Notes under the pieces: model-generated
The model's input: the letters and a program-made list of their open reading frames with translations, nothing else
Databases searched by the model: none
Told to the model about the DNA's origin: nothing
In this document: positions 24,567 to 45,500 of the stretch, one piece after another
Position numbering within the stretch: position 1 is the stretch's first letter
How the letters are laid out: the number at the start of each line of letters is the position of its first letter
Made by a program: the position numbers and the translations under genes
Source: Amycolatopsis rubida
Lineage (GTDB): Bacteria; Actinomycetota; Actinomycetes; Mycobacteriales; Pseudonocardiaceae
Length of the DNA: 64,000 nucleotides
Assembly: GCF_900115345.1 (NCBI RefSeq)
Contig: NZ_FOWC01000002.1
Location: forward strand, 248,001-312,000
Direction: 5' to 3'

Positions 24567-25325
24567 ATGGACTACGGGATTCTGGGGCAGATCAGGGTGG
24601 CGGGGCGGCCCGGCGTGAGCGCTCCGCGGGCACGCAAGATCGAGACGCTCCTGGCCGTGCTGCTGGTCAAGCGGAACCAGGTCGCGACCGCCGAGCACCT
24701 GATCGGGCAGCTCTGGGGCGAACACCCGCCGGCCCGTGCGAGCGCCGCGCTGTACGTCTACGTCTCGCAGCTGCGGAAGCTGCTGCGCGGCACGGGCTCC
24801 GCCGACAGTCCCGTCGTCACCAGCCCGCGCGGCTACTCGCTGCACGTCACGGACGGCGAACTCGACGCCGACCGCTTCATCCGTCATTACGAGCTAGGCC
24901 GGTCCCGGTACTGGGATCGCAACTACAAGGAGGCCGCCACCGTCCTGCGCGAGGCCGCGGATCTGTGGCGCGGCGAGGCGTTCGGCGGCTTCACCGACTC
25001 CCCCGACGTCCAGGCCTACGCCGCGCTGCTGGAGGAAACCCGGCTGGAGTGCCTGGAACTGCTGATGGAGACCGAGCTGCTGATCGGGCGGCACCGCGAG
25101 GTCGTCGGGCAGCTGTCCGCGCTGGCGAAGGAACACACGCTGCGCGAGACGTTCACCGAGTACCTGATGACCGCTTTGCTGCGCTCGAACCGTCGCGCGG
25201 AGGCCCTTGAGACCTTCGCCTCCGCCCGGCAGAACCTGGTTCAGCAGCTGGGCGTCGAGCCCGGCAGTTCGCTGCGGAAGCTGCACCACAGCATCCTCGT
25301 CGGCGAGATGTCGGACGCGGTCTGA
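24567..25325 (+). CDS. SARP-family transcriptional activator, copy 2
   Basis: A 252-residue small SARP with OmpR-type winged helix (GQIRVAGRPGV, ARKIETLLAVLL, VATAEHLIGQLWG, YVYVSQLRKLLR) and BTAD domain (LDADRFIRHYELG, LWRGEAFGGFTDSP, LSALAKEHTLRETFTEYLM, QLGVEPGSSLRKLHH). The ATG at 24567 is preceded by GGAGGG 8 nt upstream. The C-terminal 130 residues are almost identical to SARP copy 1, while the middle (SRYWDRNYKEAATVL versus the other copy's TLQGDRGYGQAAKVL) is diverged. It sits directly before the DrrAB-like exporter and the PKS genes and is the natural candidate activator. Two hairpins follow. Confidence 0.95.
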   Translation: MDYGILGQIRVAGRPGVSAPRARKIETLLAVLLVKRNQVATAEHLIGQLWGEHPPARASAALYVYVSQLRKLLRGTGSADSPVVTSPRGYSLHVTDGELDADRFIRHYELGRSRYWDRNYKEAATVLREAADLWRGEAFGGFTDSPDVQAYAALLEETRLECLELLMETELLIGRHREVVGQLSALAKEHTLRETFTEYLMTALLRSNRRAEALETFASARQNLVQQLGVEPGSSLRKLHHSILVGEMSDAV

Positions 25326-25347
25326 CCCGGCCCGCGTCCGGCCCAGC

Positions 25348-25382
25348 GGCCCGGTCCTCCGCCACCAGCGGAGACCGGGCCG
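25348..25382 (+). terminator. Hairpin after SARP copy 2
   Basis: GGCCCGGTCCTCCGC and GCGGAGACCGGGCC form a stem with one bulge around CACCA, followed by GTTT, 22 bp after the stop. Confidence 0.7.
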
Positions 25383-25412
25383 TTTCTCGTGCTCGGGGGC
25401 CGGGCGCGGAGA

Positions 25413-25446
25413 AAGGCGGCCCGTGCTCGGGGGCACGGGCCGCCTT
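25413..25446. terminator. Bidirectional hairpin between SARP copy 2 and the exporter permease
   Basis: AAGGCGGCCCGTG pairs perfectly with CACGGGCCGCCTT across an 8-nt loop, 18 bp before the stop of the minus-strand permease. It serves the convergent transcripts. Confidence 0.8.
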
Positions 25447-25463
25447 CGCCACCGCGGCGGGGG

Positions 25464-26291
25464 TCAGCCGCGGGCGCGCTGGTGGAACTTCCGGATCGCG
25501 AGGTACGCGCCGCCGGCGGTGATGACGACCGACCAGGCGAGCGCCAGCCACACCGTCGATCCCACGGCCGTGCCGTTCATCAGGCCGCGGACGGCGTCGA
25601 TCACCACCGTCACCGGCTGGTTGTCGACGACGGCCCGCAGCACCGGCGGCATCGATCCGGTGGGCACGAGCGCGCTGGTGGCGTAGGGGACGAACACGAA
25701 GATCATGCCGAGGCCGCCCGCGCCCTCGACGGTCTTGGCGACCGACCCCAGCAGCGTGGCGAGCCAGAACACGCCGGCGGCGAACAGCACCAGCAGGCCG
25801 GTCGCGGCGAGCCAGCCGAGCACGCCGCCCGCCGGGCGGAACCCGATGGCCAGGCCGACCGCGACCATCACCACGAGCGAAAGCATGCTGCGCAGCACGC
25901 CGGAGACGACGTGGCCGACGAGGACTGCCGAGCCCGCCATCGGCATCGAGCGGAACCGCTCGACCAGGCCCTGTGTCAGGTCCGCGGCCACGCCGACCAC
26001 GGTGGTCGTCGAGTTGAAGCCGATGCTGACGACCACCAGGCCGGGCACCAGGTAGTCGACGTAGGCCATGCCGGGCAGGGTGATCGCGCCGCCGAACATG
26101 AAGCGGAACAGCAGCAGCAGCACGATCGGCAGCGAAACCGCCTGGATCAGCATCTCCGGGTTGCGGACGATGTGCTTGACGTTGCGCGCGACCAGCACCC
26201 GGCAGTCCGACAGCGCCAGCGCGAAGGGCGAACGACTCGGGGAGCCGGGGATCCGCGTCCCCTCGCTCTCCCTGGACAGGGTCTGGGTCAT
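25464..26291 (-). CDS. ABC-2 type permease, DrrB-like
   Basis: A 275-residue membrane protein with six predicted TM helices (first: MLIQAVSLPIVLLLLFRFMF near residues 45-65; last: LALAWSVVITAGGAYLAIRK) and the ABC-2 family region PGLVVVSIGFNSTTT and ADLTQGLVERFRSMP. ATG at 26291 shares a base with the ATPase stop (TGATG), so expression is coupled. DrrAB-type exporters often protect producers from their own polyketides; its position next to the PKS genes supports that inference. Confidence 0.93.
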   Translation of the reverse strand: MTQTLSRESEGTRIPGSPSRSPFALALSDCRVLVARNVKHIVRNPEMLIQAVSLPIVLLLLFRFMFGGAITLPGMAYVDYLVPGLVVVSIGFNSTTTVVGVAADLTQGLVERFRSMPMAGSAVLVGHVVSGVLRSMLSLVVMVAVGLAIGFRPAGGVLGWLAATGLLVLFAAGVFWLATLLGSVAKTVEGAGGLGMIFVFVPYATSALVPTGSMPPVLRAVVDNQPVTVVIDAVRGLMNGTAVGSTVWLALAWSVVITAGGAYLAIRKFHQRARG

Positions 26292-27214
26292 CAGTTCGCT
26301 CCCGCGGTTCCGGTGAGGGTGTGGAAAACGTCGTCGAGGGTCGGTTCGGAGAGTTCCAGCCGAGTGGTCGCGAGGCCCGCTTCGTCGATCCGGTTGAGCA
26401 CCAGCCGGACCTGGGCGGGCTGGTCGATCGCGACGCTGACGGTGTCGCCGGTCAGCACCCCGCCGGCGACGTCGTGCGCGCGCGCCGCGTCGGCAGCGGT
26501 GGCGAAGGTGAGCTTCAGCCGTTCGGTGCCCACCTTGCGCTTGAGCTCGGCGGCGGTGCCCTCGGCGACCACGCGGCCCTTGTCGATCACCGCGATCCGG
26601 TCGGCGAGCTGGTCGGCCTCTTCGAGGTACTGCGTGGTGAGCAGGATCGTGGTGCCGCCGGTGAGCAGCTCGCGGATCGCGTCCCACATCGCCGAGCGGC
26701 TGCGCGGGTCGAGGCCGGTGGTCGGCTCGTCGAGGAACAGCACCGGCGGCGAGGTGATCAGGCTGATCGCCAGGTCGAGCCTCCGGCGCATGCCGCCGGA
26801 GTAGGTCTTGACCTGGCGGCCGGCGGCCGCCACGAGGTCGAACTGCGCGAGCAGTTCGGTGGCCCGCGCCTTCGCCCGCGCGGCAGGCAGGTGGAACAGC
26901 CGGGCCATCATCTCCAGGTTCTCGCGGCCGGTGAGCAGCTCGTCGACCGCGGTGTCCTGCCCGGTCAGGCCGATCTGCTCGCGCACCGTCCGCTTGGACC
27001 CGGCGAGGTCGTGGCCGTTGACGGTCACGGTGCCGCCGTCGGCGTCCAGGAGGGTGCTGAGGATCCGCACCGTCGTGGTCTTCCCGGCGCCGTTGGGGCC
27101 GAGCAGCGCGAACATCGTGCCGCGCCGCACGCTCAGGTCGACGCTTTCCAGCACTTTCACGTCGCCGTAGGACTTGCGCAGCCCCCGTGCTTCGATTGCG
27201 TAGCCGGTGACCAT
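26291..27214 (-). CDS. ABC transporter ATPase, DrrA-like
   Basis: A 307-residue ATPase with Walker A GPNGAGKTTTVRILSTLL, Q-loop GQDTAVDELLTGREN, signature YSGGMRRRLDLAISL, Walker B FLDEPTTGLDPRSR and the DrrA-type C-terminal domain (ELSEPTLDDVFHTLTG). ATG at 27214 follows GAGAGG by 8 nt. It lies 113 bp downstream of the last PKS gene on the same strand and could be read through from it. Function inferred: export of or resistance to the cluster's product together with the adjacent permease. Confidence 0.94.
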   Translation of the reverse strand: MVTGYAIEARGLRKSYGDVKVLESVDLSVRRGTMFALLGPNGAGKTTTVRILSTLLDADGGTVTVNGHDLAGSKRTVREQIGLTGQDTAVDELLTGRENLEMMARLFHLPAARAKARATELLAQFDLVAAAGRQVKTYSGGMRRRLDLAISLITSPPVLFLDEPTTGLDPRSRSAMWDAIRELLTGGTTILLTTQYLEEADQLADRIAVIDKGRVVAEGTAAELKRKVGTERLKLTFATAADAARAHDVAGGVLTGDTVSVAIDQPAQVRLVLNRIDEAGLATTRLELSEPTLDDVFHTLTGTAGAN

Positions 27215-27327
27215 GGGGTTACCTCTCCTCGTTCGGGTCTTGTCAGTGGGCCACAGCCCGGCCGGGCCGGACAACAGTGGCCGGGGCCTGCCGGGTTAGG
27301 GGTTCCCGCCCCTCGCGGCCGGTGCGC

Positions 27328-37704
<10,377 letters not shown>

Positions 37705-37737
37705 CGCCAGAATCCTCTTGTCGCTGGGTGGGTGCGC

Positions 37738-40700
37738 TCAGGCGCCGAGCTCGTTGTCGATGAGGGCGAACAGCTCGTCCGTGGTCGCGGTGTGCAGGAC
37801 GTCGGCGGCCTTGGTGCCGGCCTGGGTCTGGTGCAGGGCGGTCACCATCGCCTGCAGGCGGACGACGATCCGGGACCGGTCGATCTCCGCGGCGTCCAGA
37901 GCGGACGCGACCGCTTCGAGCCGGTCCAGTTCCGCCTCCAGCGGGACCGCCGCTTCGCCGCCGCCCAGGCGCGTCCACAGATGCTCGGCGAGCGCCCGCG
38001 GGTTGACGTGGTCGAACGCGACGGTGGCCGGGAGCTTGAGGCCGGTGGCGGCCCCGAGCCGGTTGCGCAGGTCGACCGCGGTGACCGAGTCGAACCCGAG
38101 CTCCTTGAACGCGCGGGCCGGTTCGACCGCCGAGCCGTTGTCGTAGCCGGCGACCACGGCGACCTGGCCGCGGACCAGCTCCAGCAGCGTCCGCCGCTGT
38201 TCGGCGGGCGTCAGCGAGGCGAGCTTCCCCTTCAGGTCGCCGGTGTCCTCGACCGGGCCGGTCTCGTCCTCGGCGACCTCGGCCAGTGCGCGCAGCAGCG
38301 GCCGCGGCCGGGCGAGCTGGTACACCGGGGCGAACGTGGCCCAGTCGATGTCGGCGACCACCAGGTGGGTCTCGTCGCGGTCCAGGGCCTGGCCCAGCGC
38401 CTCGGCCGCGAGTTCCGGGGCCATCTCGGCCAGGCCGATGCGCCGCAGCAGGTCGCTCGCTTCGGCACCGACCATGCCCCCGCCGCCCCACGAGCCCCAC
38501 GCGACCGCGGTCGCGGTGCGTCCCGCGGCGCGGCGACGGCGGGCGAGCGCGTCGAGGTAGGCGTTGCCCGCGGCGTAGGCGGGCTGGCCGGAGGTGCCCC
38601 ACACCGCGGCGCCGGAGGACATCAGCACGAACGCGTCCAGCTCGGTGTCGCCCAGCAGTTCGTCGAGCAGAGCCGCGCCGGTGATCTTGGCGCGGGTGGC
38701 AGCGGCGAACTCCGCGGTCGTGACTTCGGCAAGGGCCGGCTCGTCGGTCAGCACGCCCGCTGCGTGCACCACGGCTGCCGGCGGGTGCTCGGCCAGCAGC
38801 GCCGCGAGCGCCTGCCTGTCGGTGACGTCGCAGGCCGCCACCGTGACGCGGGTGCCAGCCAGCTCGTCGACCAGTTCACGCGCGCCTTCGGCGTCGAGGC
38901 CGCGGCGGCTGGTGAGCACGAGGTGCTCGGCGCCGCGTCCGGCCAGCCAGCGGGCGACGTGCGCGCCGACCGCGCCCGTACCGCCGGTGACCAGCACCGT
39001 CCCCCGAGGCTGCCACTCTGCTTCGGTCGCGGGCAGTGGAGCGCGGACCATGCGCCGGGCGAACACTCCGGACGGCCGGATCGCGACCTGGTCCTCGTTG
39101 TCCGCCCCGGATACCACCGCGGCCAGCCGCGCGGCGTCCGCGGGGCCGTCGACGTCGACCAGGCCGCCCCAGGTGGAGGGCTGGTCGAGCGCGACGACCG
39201 TGCCGAGTCCCCACACCGCTGCGGCGGCCGGGTCGGCGTCGGAGAAGGCGTCCACCGCGACCGCACCACGGGTGACCACCCACGCCGGGACGTCGACCTC
39301 GATGTCGCGCAAGGCTTGCAGCAGCGCGACGGTGGCGGCGACCGCGGTGCTGAGCGCGGGGTGCTCCGGGTGTTCGCGGGTGTCGAGCGCGAGGAGCGAC
39401 AGCACGCCGTCGAACGGCCGCAGCGCTGTCGCCTCGGTGAGCAGCCCGGCCAGTTCTTCGCGGTCCGCCGTCGCGATCACCCGCACGACGTCGCCGTGCG
39501 CGGCCAGCGCGTCGGCCAGTTCGGCCGCCTCGGGAACGTCGGCGGGGACGACGACCAGCCAGGTGCCGGCCAGCTCGCCCGCGACGCTCACCGGAGCCCA
39601 CGAGACGCGGTAGCGCCACGATTCTATTGTGGACAGATCGGTGCGACGGCGGTGCCAGGCGGCCAGCGCCGGGACGACCTCGGCCAGCGGGGCGGCTTCG
39701 ACGCCGAGCCGGGCGGCGAGCGCGTCGACGTCGCCCGCGGCGATGTCCTGCCAGAAGTCCTGGTCGGCGACCTGAGCTCCGGTCGCGGGCACCGCCGCGG
39801 CCTCCTCTTCGTGCCAGAAGCGCTTGTGCTGGAACGGATACGTCGGCAGTTCGACGAGCCGCGCGCCGGGCACCAGCGAGGCCCAGTCCGCCGCGCCGCC
39901 GCGGACCGAGTGCTCGGCCAGCGAGGTCGCGAACCGGGTCAGGCCGCCTTCGTCGCGGCGCAGGGTCCCGGTGACGGAACCGTTGTGGCCGCCCTCGTCG
40001 AGGGTCTCCTGGATGCTCATGGCCAGCACCGGGTGCGGGCTGATCTCGATGAACCGCGGGTAACCCGCGTCGGCGAGCTTCGCGACCACCGGCGCGAACC
40101 GGACCGTCGTGCGCAGGTTGGTGAACCAGTACCGGGAGTCCACAGTGGACTCGGCCACCGGCTCCCCGGTCACCGTGGAGGTCATCGCGACCGTCCCGGC
40201 TCCGGGGGCGATCGGGGCGAGGTCGGCCAGCAGACGGTCGGCGAGGTGCTCGACGTGCGCGGAATGCGACGCGTAGTCCACCGGCACCCGCTTGGCGCGG
40301 AATCCCTCGGCGACGAGCTGGTCGCGCAGCTCGTCGAGGGCGGCACCGTCACCGGACAGCACGGCCGAGGTGGCCCCGTTGTCCGCGGCCACCGAGATCC
40401 GGCCGTCCCAGGCATCGAGCCGGGAGCCAAGGCCGGAGGCGGGCAGGCCGACGGCGAGCATCCCGCCGCCCCGGCCGCCGAGGACGTCCCCGATCGCCTT
40501 GCTGCGCAACGCGACCACCCGGGCACCGTCCTCAAGGGACAGTGCGCCCGAGACGCTCGCGGCGGCGATTTCGCCCTGCGAGTGGCCGATCACCATGTCC
40601 GGTTCCACGCCGTGCGCCCGCCACAGTGCGGCCAGCGAGACCATCACCGCCCACAGCATCGGCTGCACCACGTCCACGCGGTCGGCAGGCGGGGTGCCGC

Positions 40701-42501
40701 TTTCGCCGCGCAGCACCGCGAGCACCGACCAGTCCGCGAACTTCCGCAGCTCCGCGTCGCACTCGGCCATCCGCTCGGCGAACACCGGCGACTGCTCCAG
40801 CAACGCGGTCGCCATGCCGGTCCACTGCGAACCCTGGCCAGGGAACACGAACACGGTCTTGCCACGTGCGTCGGCGGCGCCGGTGACGACGTCCGGGCGA
40901 GACGCGCCGGAAGCCAACGCGCGCAGGGCTTCCGCAGCCTGCTCGCGGTCTTGCGCGACGACTACCGCGCGGTGGTCGAGCCGGGCCCGTCCGGTGGCGA
41001 GGGTGTGCGCGATGTCGGCGAGTTCGCCAGCTTGACCGTCCACATGGGACGCAATCCGGCCCGCGGCCGCAGCCAGCGCGGCCGGGGTCTTCGCCGACAG
41101 CACGAGCGGATAGACGGGAGCCGCGGCGGGCTCGGCCGTCTCGGTGACCGGTGCCTGCTCCAGAATCACGTGCGCGTTGGTGCCGCTGACGCCGAACGAG
41201 GACACGGCCGCGCGGCGGGGTCGATTCACTTCGGGCCATGCGCGCGGTTCCGTCAGCAGTTCCACCGCTCCGGCGGTCCAGTCGACGTGCCGCGACGGGG
41301 TGCCGACGTGCAGCGTCTTCGGCAGCCGGGCGTGCCGCAGCGCCTGCACCATTTTGATCACCCCGGCGACGCCGGCGGCGGCCTGCGGGTGGCCCATGTT
41401 GGACTTGATCGAGCCGAGCAGCAGCGGCTCCCCCGTCGTGCGCTGCCCGTAGGTCTCCATCAGCGACTGCGCTTCGATCGGGTCGCCCAAAGCGGTTCCA
41501 GTGCCGTGCGCCTCGACAGCGTCCACATCGGACACTGAAAGCCCGGCGTCGGCCAGCGCCGCCTCAATCACCCGGACCTGCGAGGGACCATTCGGAGCGG
41601 AGAAACCGTTGCTCGCGCCGTCCTGGTTCACCGCGGATCCGCGCAGCACCGCGAGGATCTGGTGACCGTTGCGGCGCGCCTCCGAAACGCGCTCCAGCAC
41701 CAGCACGCCGACACCCTCGGCCCACGACGTGCCGTTCGCGTCGTCGGAGAACGACTTGCTGCGGCCGTCCGCGGCCAGCCCGCGGCGGCCGGAGAAGTCG
41801 ACGAACATCTCCGGCGTGCCCATCACGGCGACGCCGCTGACCAGCGCGAGCGTGCAGTCGCCGCGGCGCAGGCCCTGGGCGGCCATGTGCAGTGCCACCA
41901 GCGAAGACGAGCACGCGGTGTCCACCGACACCGACGGTCCTTCGAGGCCGAGCGTGTAGGAAACCTGACCGGACACGAGACTGCCCTCGGGGCTGCCGCC
42001 GCTGTAATCGTGGTACATCACGCCGGCGAAGACGCCGGTGGGGCTGCCCTTCAGCGCGTGCGGGTCGAGCCCGGCGCGCTCGATGGCCTCCCAGGACGCT
42101 TCGAGCAGGATCCGCTGCTGCGGGTCGGCACGACGCGCGTCGCGCGGGCTGATGCCGAAGAACTCCGCGTCGAAGTTCGCCGCGTCGTAAAGGAAACCGC
42201 CGTGGCGCGTGTAGGTCTTGCCGGGCCGTTCGGGTGTCGGGTCGTAGACGCCCTCGATGTCCCAGCCGCGGTCGGCCGGGAACTCCCCGATCACGTCGCG
42301 GCCCTCGTCGACCACGTCCCACAGGTCGTCCGGCGTCGCGATGCCCCCGGGGTAGCGGCAGCTCATGCCGATGATCGCGATCGGCTCGGTGTCGCGCGCC
42401 TCCAGCTCGTGCAGCCGGCGGCGGGCCTGCTTGAGATCGGCCGTCGCACGCTTCAGGTAGTCGCGGAGCTTGTCCTCGTTGCTCATGGTCTGCCCGTTCA
42501 T
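37738..42501 (-). CDS. Type I polyketide synthase B: one module, KS-AT(methylmalonyl)-KR-ACP
   Basis: A 1587-residue protein. Docking helix [19 protein letters not shown] with Cys197 and EAHGTGT; AT with GHSQGE (Ser641) and YASH at 743-746, the pair diagnostic of methylmalonyl-CoA; no DH; KR lacking LDD (GVLTDEP) but with a Trp before the active Tyr1309 ([10 protein letters not shown]), an A-type signature; ACP Ser1472 (LGFDSVTA); C-terminal tail [15 protein letters not shown]. Predicted unit: an alpha-methyl, beta-hydroxy (L-type) extension, the only methyl branch in the visible assembly line. The ATG at 42501 overlaps the PKS-C stop (ATGA); another ATG five codons later is possible. Confidence 0.95.
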   Translation of the reverse strand: MNGQTMSNEDKLRDYLKRATADLKQARRRLHELEARDTEPIAIIGMSCRYPGGIATPDDLWDVVDEGRDVIGEFPADRGWDIEGVYDPTPERPGKTYTRHGGFLYDAANFDAEFFGISPRDARRADPQQRILLEASWEAIERAGLDPHALKGSPTGVFAGVMYHDYSGGSPEGSLVSGQVSYTLGLEGPSVSVDTACSSSLVALHMAAQGLRRGDCTLALVSGVAVMGTPEMFVDFSGRRGLAADGRSKSFSDDANGTSWAEGVGVLVLERVSEARRNGHQILAVLRGSAVNQDGASNGFSAPNGPSQVRVIEAALADAGLSVSDVDAVEAHGTGTALGDPIEAQSLMETYGQRTTGEPLLLGSIKSNMGHPQAAAGVAGVIKMVQALRHARLPKTLHVGTPSRHVDWTAGAVELLTEPRAWPEVNRPRRAAVSSFGVSGTNAHVILEQAPVTETAEPAAAPVYPLVLSAKTPAALAAAAGRIASHVDGQAGELADIAHTLATGRARLDHRAVVVAQDREQAAEALRALASGASRPDVVTGAADARGKTVFVFPGQGSQWTGMATALLEQSPVFAERMAECDAELRKFADWSVLAVLRGESGTPPADRVDVVQPMLWAVMVSLAALWRAHGVEPDMVIGHSQGEIAAASVSGALSLEDGARVVALRSKAIGDVLGGRGGGMLAVGLPASGLGSRLDAWDGRISVAADNGATSAVLSGDGAALDELRDQLVAEGFRAKRVPVDYASHSAHVEHLADRLLADLAPIAPGAGTVAMTSTVTGEPVAESTVDSRYWFTNLRTTVRFAPVVAKLADAGYPRFIEISPHPVLAMSIQETLDEGGHNGSVTGTLRRDEGGLTRFATSLAEHSVRGGAADWASLVPGARLVELPTYPFQHKRFWHEEEAAAVPATGAQVADQDFWQDIAAGDVDALAARLGVEAAPLAEVVPALAAWHRRRTDLSTIESWRYRVSWAPVSVAGELAGTWLVVVPADVPEAAELADALAAHGDVVRVIATADREELAGLLTEATALRPFDGVLSLLALDTREHPEHPALSTAVAATVALLQALRDIEVDVPAWVVTRGAVAVDAFSDADPAAAAVWGLGTVVALDQPSTWGGLVDVDGPADAARLAAVVSGADNEDQVAIRPSGVFARRMVRAPLPATEAEWQPRGTVLVTGGTGAVGAHVARWLAGRGAEHLVLTSRRGLDAEGARELVDELAGTRVTVAACDVTDRQALAALLAEHPPAAVVHAAGVLTDEPALAEVTTAEFAAATRAKITGAALLDELLGDTELDAFVLMSSGAAVWGTSGQPAYAAGNAYLDALARRRRAAGRTATAVAWGSWGGGGMVGAEASDLLRRIGLAEMAPELAAEALGQALDRDETHLVVADIDWATFAPVYQLARPRPLLRALAEVAEDETGPVEDTGDLKGKLASLTPAEQRRTLLELVRGQVAVVAGYDNGSAVEPARAFKELGFDSVTAVDLRNRLGAATGLKLPATVAFDHVNPRALAEHLWTRLGGGEAAVPLEAELDRLEAVASALDAAEIDRSRIVVRLQAMVTALHQTQAGTKAADVLHTATTDELFALIDNELGA

Positions 42502-45500
42502 GAGATGCCCAATTCGTCGTCCAGCACGGCAAACAGCTCGTCGTCGGTCGCCTCGTCCAGACCGGCTTCGGTTTCGGCTCCCGCGTGCGCGTCAGCCCAC
42601 TTGCGCACCAGGGCGTCCAGGCGCGCGGTGACCTTCGCGGTCGACCCGTTCAGCGTTCCGGCCGCGCCGCCGAGCAGCGTTTCCAGCCGGTCGATCTCGG
42701 TCAGCAGCGGCTCCGCGGCGCCGCGGCCGGGGCCGAGCAGCTCGTGCAGGCACCGGGCGAGCGCGGCGGGCGTCGGGTGGTCGAACACGACGGTCGCGGT
42801 CAGCTTCAAGCCGGTCAGCGCTCCGAGCTGGTTGCGCAGCTCGACCGAGGTGAGCGAGTCGAAACCCATTTCCTGGAAGGCCCGCTCGGACTCGACCGAC
42901 GCGGCCGAGGCGAATCCCAGCACCGCCGCGACCTGCTCGGCCACCACGTTCAGGAGGTGCGCCTCGCGCTCGGCCTCGGGCAGCGTGCTCAGCCGGGCGG
43001 CGACCGCGGCACCGGACCGGGCGGCCGGGCGGCGGCTCGGCGCGGGCCGGACGAGCCCGCGCAGGACCGGCGGAAGAGCGTCGCTGCGGGCGCGCAACGC
43101 CGCGAGGTCGAGCTTCACCGGCGCGAGCACGGCGTCCTCGGCGGTGAGACACGCGTCGAGCAGGGCGAGCGCCTCCTCGGTGGCCATCGGCGGCGTGCCG
43201 AGGCGGCGCAGCCGGCGGAAGTCGGCCTCGTCGAGTTCGCCTGCCATGCCGCCGTCCTCGGCCCAGGCGCCCCAGGTCAGTGCCGTCGCCGCGAGCCCGT
43301 GGGCCCGGCGGTGGCGAGCCAGCTCGTCGAGGTAGGCGTTGGCGGCGGCGTACCCGGCCTGGCCTGCCGCGAGGACGGTGCTCGCGGCCGAGGAGAACAG
43401 GACGAACGCGGCCAGGTCGCGGGTCAGCTCGTGCAGGTGCCACGCGCCGTCGACCTTGGGGGCGAAGACACGGTCCAGCTCGTCGTCGGCGAGGGTCTCG
43501 ACCCGGCCGGCGGCGGGAACGCCCGCGGCGTGCAGGACGGCGGTCAGCGGCGCTTCGGCCGGGATCGCGTCGAGCAGCGACCGCACGGACGCCGCGTCGG
43601 TGACGTCGCAGCTCGCGATCGTCACCTCGCTGCCCAGCTGCCGGAGTTCTTCGCGCAGTTCGGCCGCGCCGGGCGCGTCGGCGCCCCGGCGGCTGGTGAG
43701 CAGCAGACGGCGCACGCCGTGCCGCGTCACCAGGTGCTTCGCGACGACCGCGCCGAGCCCGCCGGTGCCCCCGGTGATGAGGACGGTCCCGTCCGGGTTC
43801 CAGTTCAGGTCCCCGGCCCGCGCGGTCGCGGGGGTCAGGCGCGGCACGAAAACCTTGCCGCCGCGGACGGCTGTCTCGGGTTCGCCGGTGGCCAAGGCGG
43901 GCTCGGCGGCGCCGTTCCCGTCAAGGTCGACGAGCGCGAACCGGCCCGGGTTCTCGGCTTCAGCCGCCCGCACCAGGCCCCAGAGCGGCGCGAGGACCGG
44001 GTCGAGGTCCTCACCGCCGACCGCCACCGCGCCGCGCGTGATCACGGCCAAGCGGGTCTCGCCGTCCCCGGCGAGCAGTTCCCGCACCGCGGCGAGCACC
44101 TGCCGCGTGACCGCGCGGGCCGCGGCGGGCGGCGAACCGTCCGGAATGGACACTTCCAGCACCTTGGCGCCATCGGCGTTCCCGGTGCTCCCGGCGGGCG
44201 AAGCGGGTTCCCACTCCACCCGGAACAGCGAGTCCCGGGTCGACGCCAGCTTGTCCAGCGAGATCGGCCGCGCGGCCAGGGATTCGACGGACAGCACGGG
44301 CGCGCCGGTGTCGTCGGCGATCCGCAGCGTGATGGTGTCCGGACTGGTCGGCGAGACGTGCACCCGCAGCGCCGCCGCTCCCGCGCGGTGCAGGGTGGTG
44401 CCAGTGAAAGCGAACGGCAGCATCGGCTTCGCTTCGCCGTCCTCGGGCTCCGGGCCGAGCAGCTGGGCGTGCATGGCGGCGTCGAGCAGCGCCGGGTGCA
44501 GACCATAGCCGACAGCGTCGGCGGCGTCGGGCAGGACGACGTCGGCGTACACGTCGTCGCCGTCGCGCCACATCGCCCGCAGGCCCTGGAACGCGGTGCC
44601 GTAGTCGTAGCCCAGCTCGGCGAGCCGCGCGTACGGGTCGGCCAGCTCGACTTCGACGGCACCCGCCGGCGGCCATTCGGCCAAGTCGAACGACGGCGGC
44701 TCCGCCTCGGTTCCGGCGAACCCCTCGGCGTGCCGGATCCAGGCGTCCTGGCCGTCGGGTCGCGAGTGGACAGCGATCCGGCGGCGGCCGTCGTCCTCGG
44801 CGTCCACCGAAACCTGGATCGCCGCGCCCGCGCCCTCGGCGAGAGTCAGCGGGGCGTGCAGCGTCAGCTCCTCGATCCGGGCGCAGCCCGCTTCGTCCGC
44901 GGCGCGCTGCGCCAGCTCAAGGAAAGCTGTGCCGGGCAACAGGATCGTGCCGAGTACGACGTGGCCGGCCAGCCACGGCACGGTGCTGGTGGACAGCCGG
45001 CCGGTCAGCACGAGCGTGTCGGAGTCCGGGACCCGCACGACGGCGCTGAGCACAGGGTGCCCGGCGGCCTGCTGACCGTGGTCCGCGACGTCCCCGGCTG
45101 TGGTGGCGGCGGGTGTCCAGTAGCGAGTCCGGCGGAACGAGTAGGTGGGCAGCGCGACCCGCCGGGCACCGGCGTAGAACGCGGCCCAGTCCACGGGAAT
45201 CCCCCGAGCGTGCAGGGTCGCGAGCGCGGTGACGACGGTGTGGGCTTCGGCGCGGTCCTTGCGCTGGGCCGGGACGAAGGCGAGTGTGTCGTCGTCGAAT
45301 CCGTTCTGGGCGGCGGCGGTGAGCACCGCGGCCGGTCCGATCTCGACAAACGTCCGGACGCCTTCGTCCGCTAGCGACTGAACCCCGGCGTGGAACCGGA
45401 CGGTCGCGCGGACCTGGTGCACCCAGTACTCCGGCGTCGCGAGGTCGGCATCGGCCGAGACCGTCGAGACGACGGGGATCGCGGGCGCGGCATAGGAGAG

